From positions 1 to 6,313 of the forward strand of contig JAQBQC010000201.1 of the NCBI GenBank assembly GCA_028287205.1: a DNA stretch of 6,313 bases, written 5' to 3'. Origin of the DNA: Gemmatimonadota bacterium (GTDB lineage Bacteria > Gemmatimonadota > Gemmatimonadetes > Gemmatimonadales > Gemmatimonadaceae). The notes beneath the pieces were generated by a model. It did no database searches. It had not been told where the DNA came from and saw nothing but the letters and a program-made list of their open reading frames with translations. Of the stretch, positions 6,064-6,313 are shown piece by piece (position 1 is the first letter of the stretch; each line of letters begins with the position of its first letter). Position numbers and translations under genes: made by a program.

Positions 6064-6313
6064 GATATCTTCCTCCCTCGTCGATGGCACCGACACCGAA
6101 GTGCGCGAACACTTCGTCGAGCGTTGCGCTCGGTCCTACCTGATGCTTGAGCTCATCAGGCGAGCCCTCCGCTGCGACGCGCCCCGCCTGCATGATCGCG
6201 AGGCGATCGCACAGCTCCCCCGCCTCTTCCATGTCGTGCGTGGTGATGAGCACCGTCATGTCGTAGCGCGACCGCGATTCGAGCAGCCGCTCCCACACGG
6301 CATGTCGCGCGAC
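6020..6313 (-). CDS. ABC exporter ATP-binding protein (C-terminal part, cut by window edge)
   Basis: These are the last 97 residues of an ABC ATPase whose start lies outside the window. The visible part begins just after where Walker B and the D-loop should be (VARHAVWERLLESRSRYDM). It then contains the H-loop (switch) histidine in TVLITTHDMEEAGELCDRLA, followed by the usual end of DrrA-type domains, IMQAGRVAAEGSPDELK. TLDEVFAHFG matches the common near-terminal motif (SLEDVFLHLTG-like). A further 24 or so residues follow, rich in Arg and Gly. They read through the permease ribosome binding site and into the permease gene, stopping at TGA 6022-6020. It powers export through the adjacent permease on the cytoplasmic face. 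Walker A, the Q-loop and the signature motif cannot be checked here. Confidence 0.9.
   Translation of the reverse strand, partial: VARHAVWERLLESRSRYDMTVLITTHDMEEAGELCDRLAIMQAGRVAAEGSPDELKHQVGPSATLDEVFAHFGVGAIDEGGRYRDVRNARRTASRLG
6071..6077 (-). promoter_or_regulatory. Shine-Dalgarno GGGAGGA that decides the permease start
   Basis: On the minus strand GGGAGGA is followed by seven bases (AGATATC) and a GTG at 6063. It is the strongest ribosome binding site in the window. It lies within the 3' end of the ATPase gene and makes the GTG at 6063 the likely permease start rather than the GTG at 6096. Confidence 0.65.

Noticed and set aside
5224..6150. A 308-codon plus-strand open frame opposite the permease gene
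   Set aside because: It is rich in Arg, His and Glu, an artefact of reading the complement of a membrane protein gene. The minus strand has a clear ABC-2 permease.
1..6313. A novel defence, mobile or RNA-based system
   Set aside because: I found no repeat array, transposase, integrase, toxin-antitoxin pair, reverse transcriptase, nuclease or structured-RNA signature. The genes are ordinary metabolic, hydrolytic and transport genes plus one shortened permease and one unknown secreted protein.

Overview
The window is GC-rich bacterial DNA with tightly packed genes and strongly G/C-biased third codon positions. It carries two secreted or periplasmic hydrolases (an M28-type peptidase with a PA domain and an S15-type alpha-amino-acid ester hydrolase). 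It also carries a short protein resembling the ADOP/MacB-type permeases that are abundant in Gemmatimonadota and Acidobacteriota. This mix suggests a Gemmatimonadota-like (or acidobacterial) chromosome, but no taxonomic marker gene is present, so the assignment is inference.

Layout. Bases 1-798 (minus strand) hold the N-terminal 266 codons of a signal-peptide-bearing M28-family peptidase, cut by the window edge. Bases 799-1033 are a divergent intergenic region with a candidate minus-strand promoter and a plus-strand hairpin followed by a T run. Three plus-strand genes follow: 1034-1636, a 200-residue membrane protein that looks like an internally shortened ADOP permease; 1717-3588, a complete exported alpha-amino-acid ester hydrolase; and 3661-4119, a 152-residue secreted protein of unknown function. 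A convergent minus-strand set lies opposite. Read in its own direction it runs from the C-terminal part of an ABC exporter ATPase (6313-6020, cut by the window edge), to an ABC-2 type permease (6063-5221), to a zinc-dependent alcohol dehydrogenase (5144-4116). The two gene sets meet tail to tail at 4116-4119, where four bases hold both stop codons.

How the genes relate. The ATPase and permease overlap and clearly form one exporter. The alcohol dehydrogenase follows 76-77 bases later on the same strand and may be cotranscribed, with no evident functional link. The ester hydrolase and the small secreted protein are both exported and closely spaced. They may share a transcript, but a common pathway cannot be shown from sequence. 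No CRISPR array, insertion sequence, integrase, tRNA or rRNA was seen. Most of the window is ordinary chromosomal content. The most unusual item is the shortened permease-like protein, and the most specific functional call is the ester hydrolase, in which every known active-site position can be placed.
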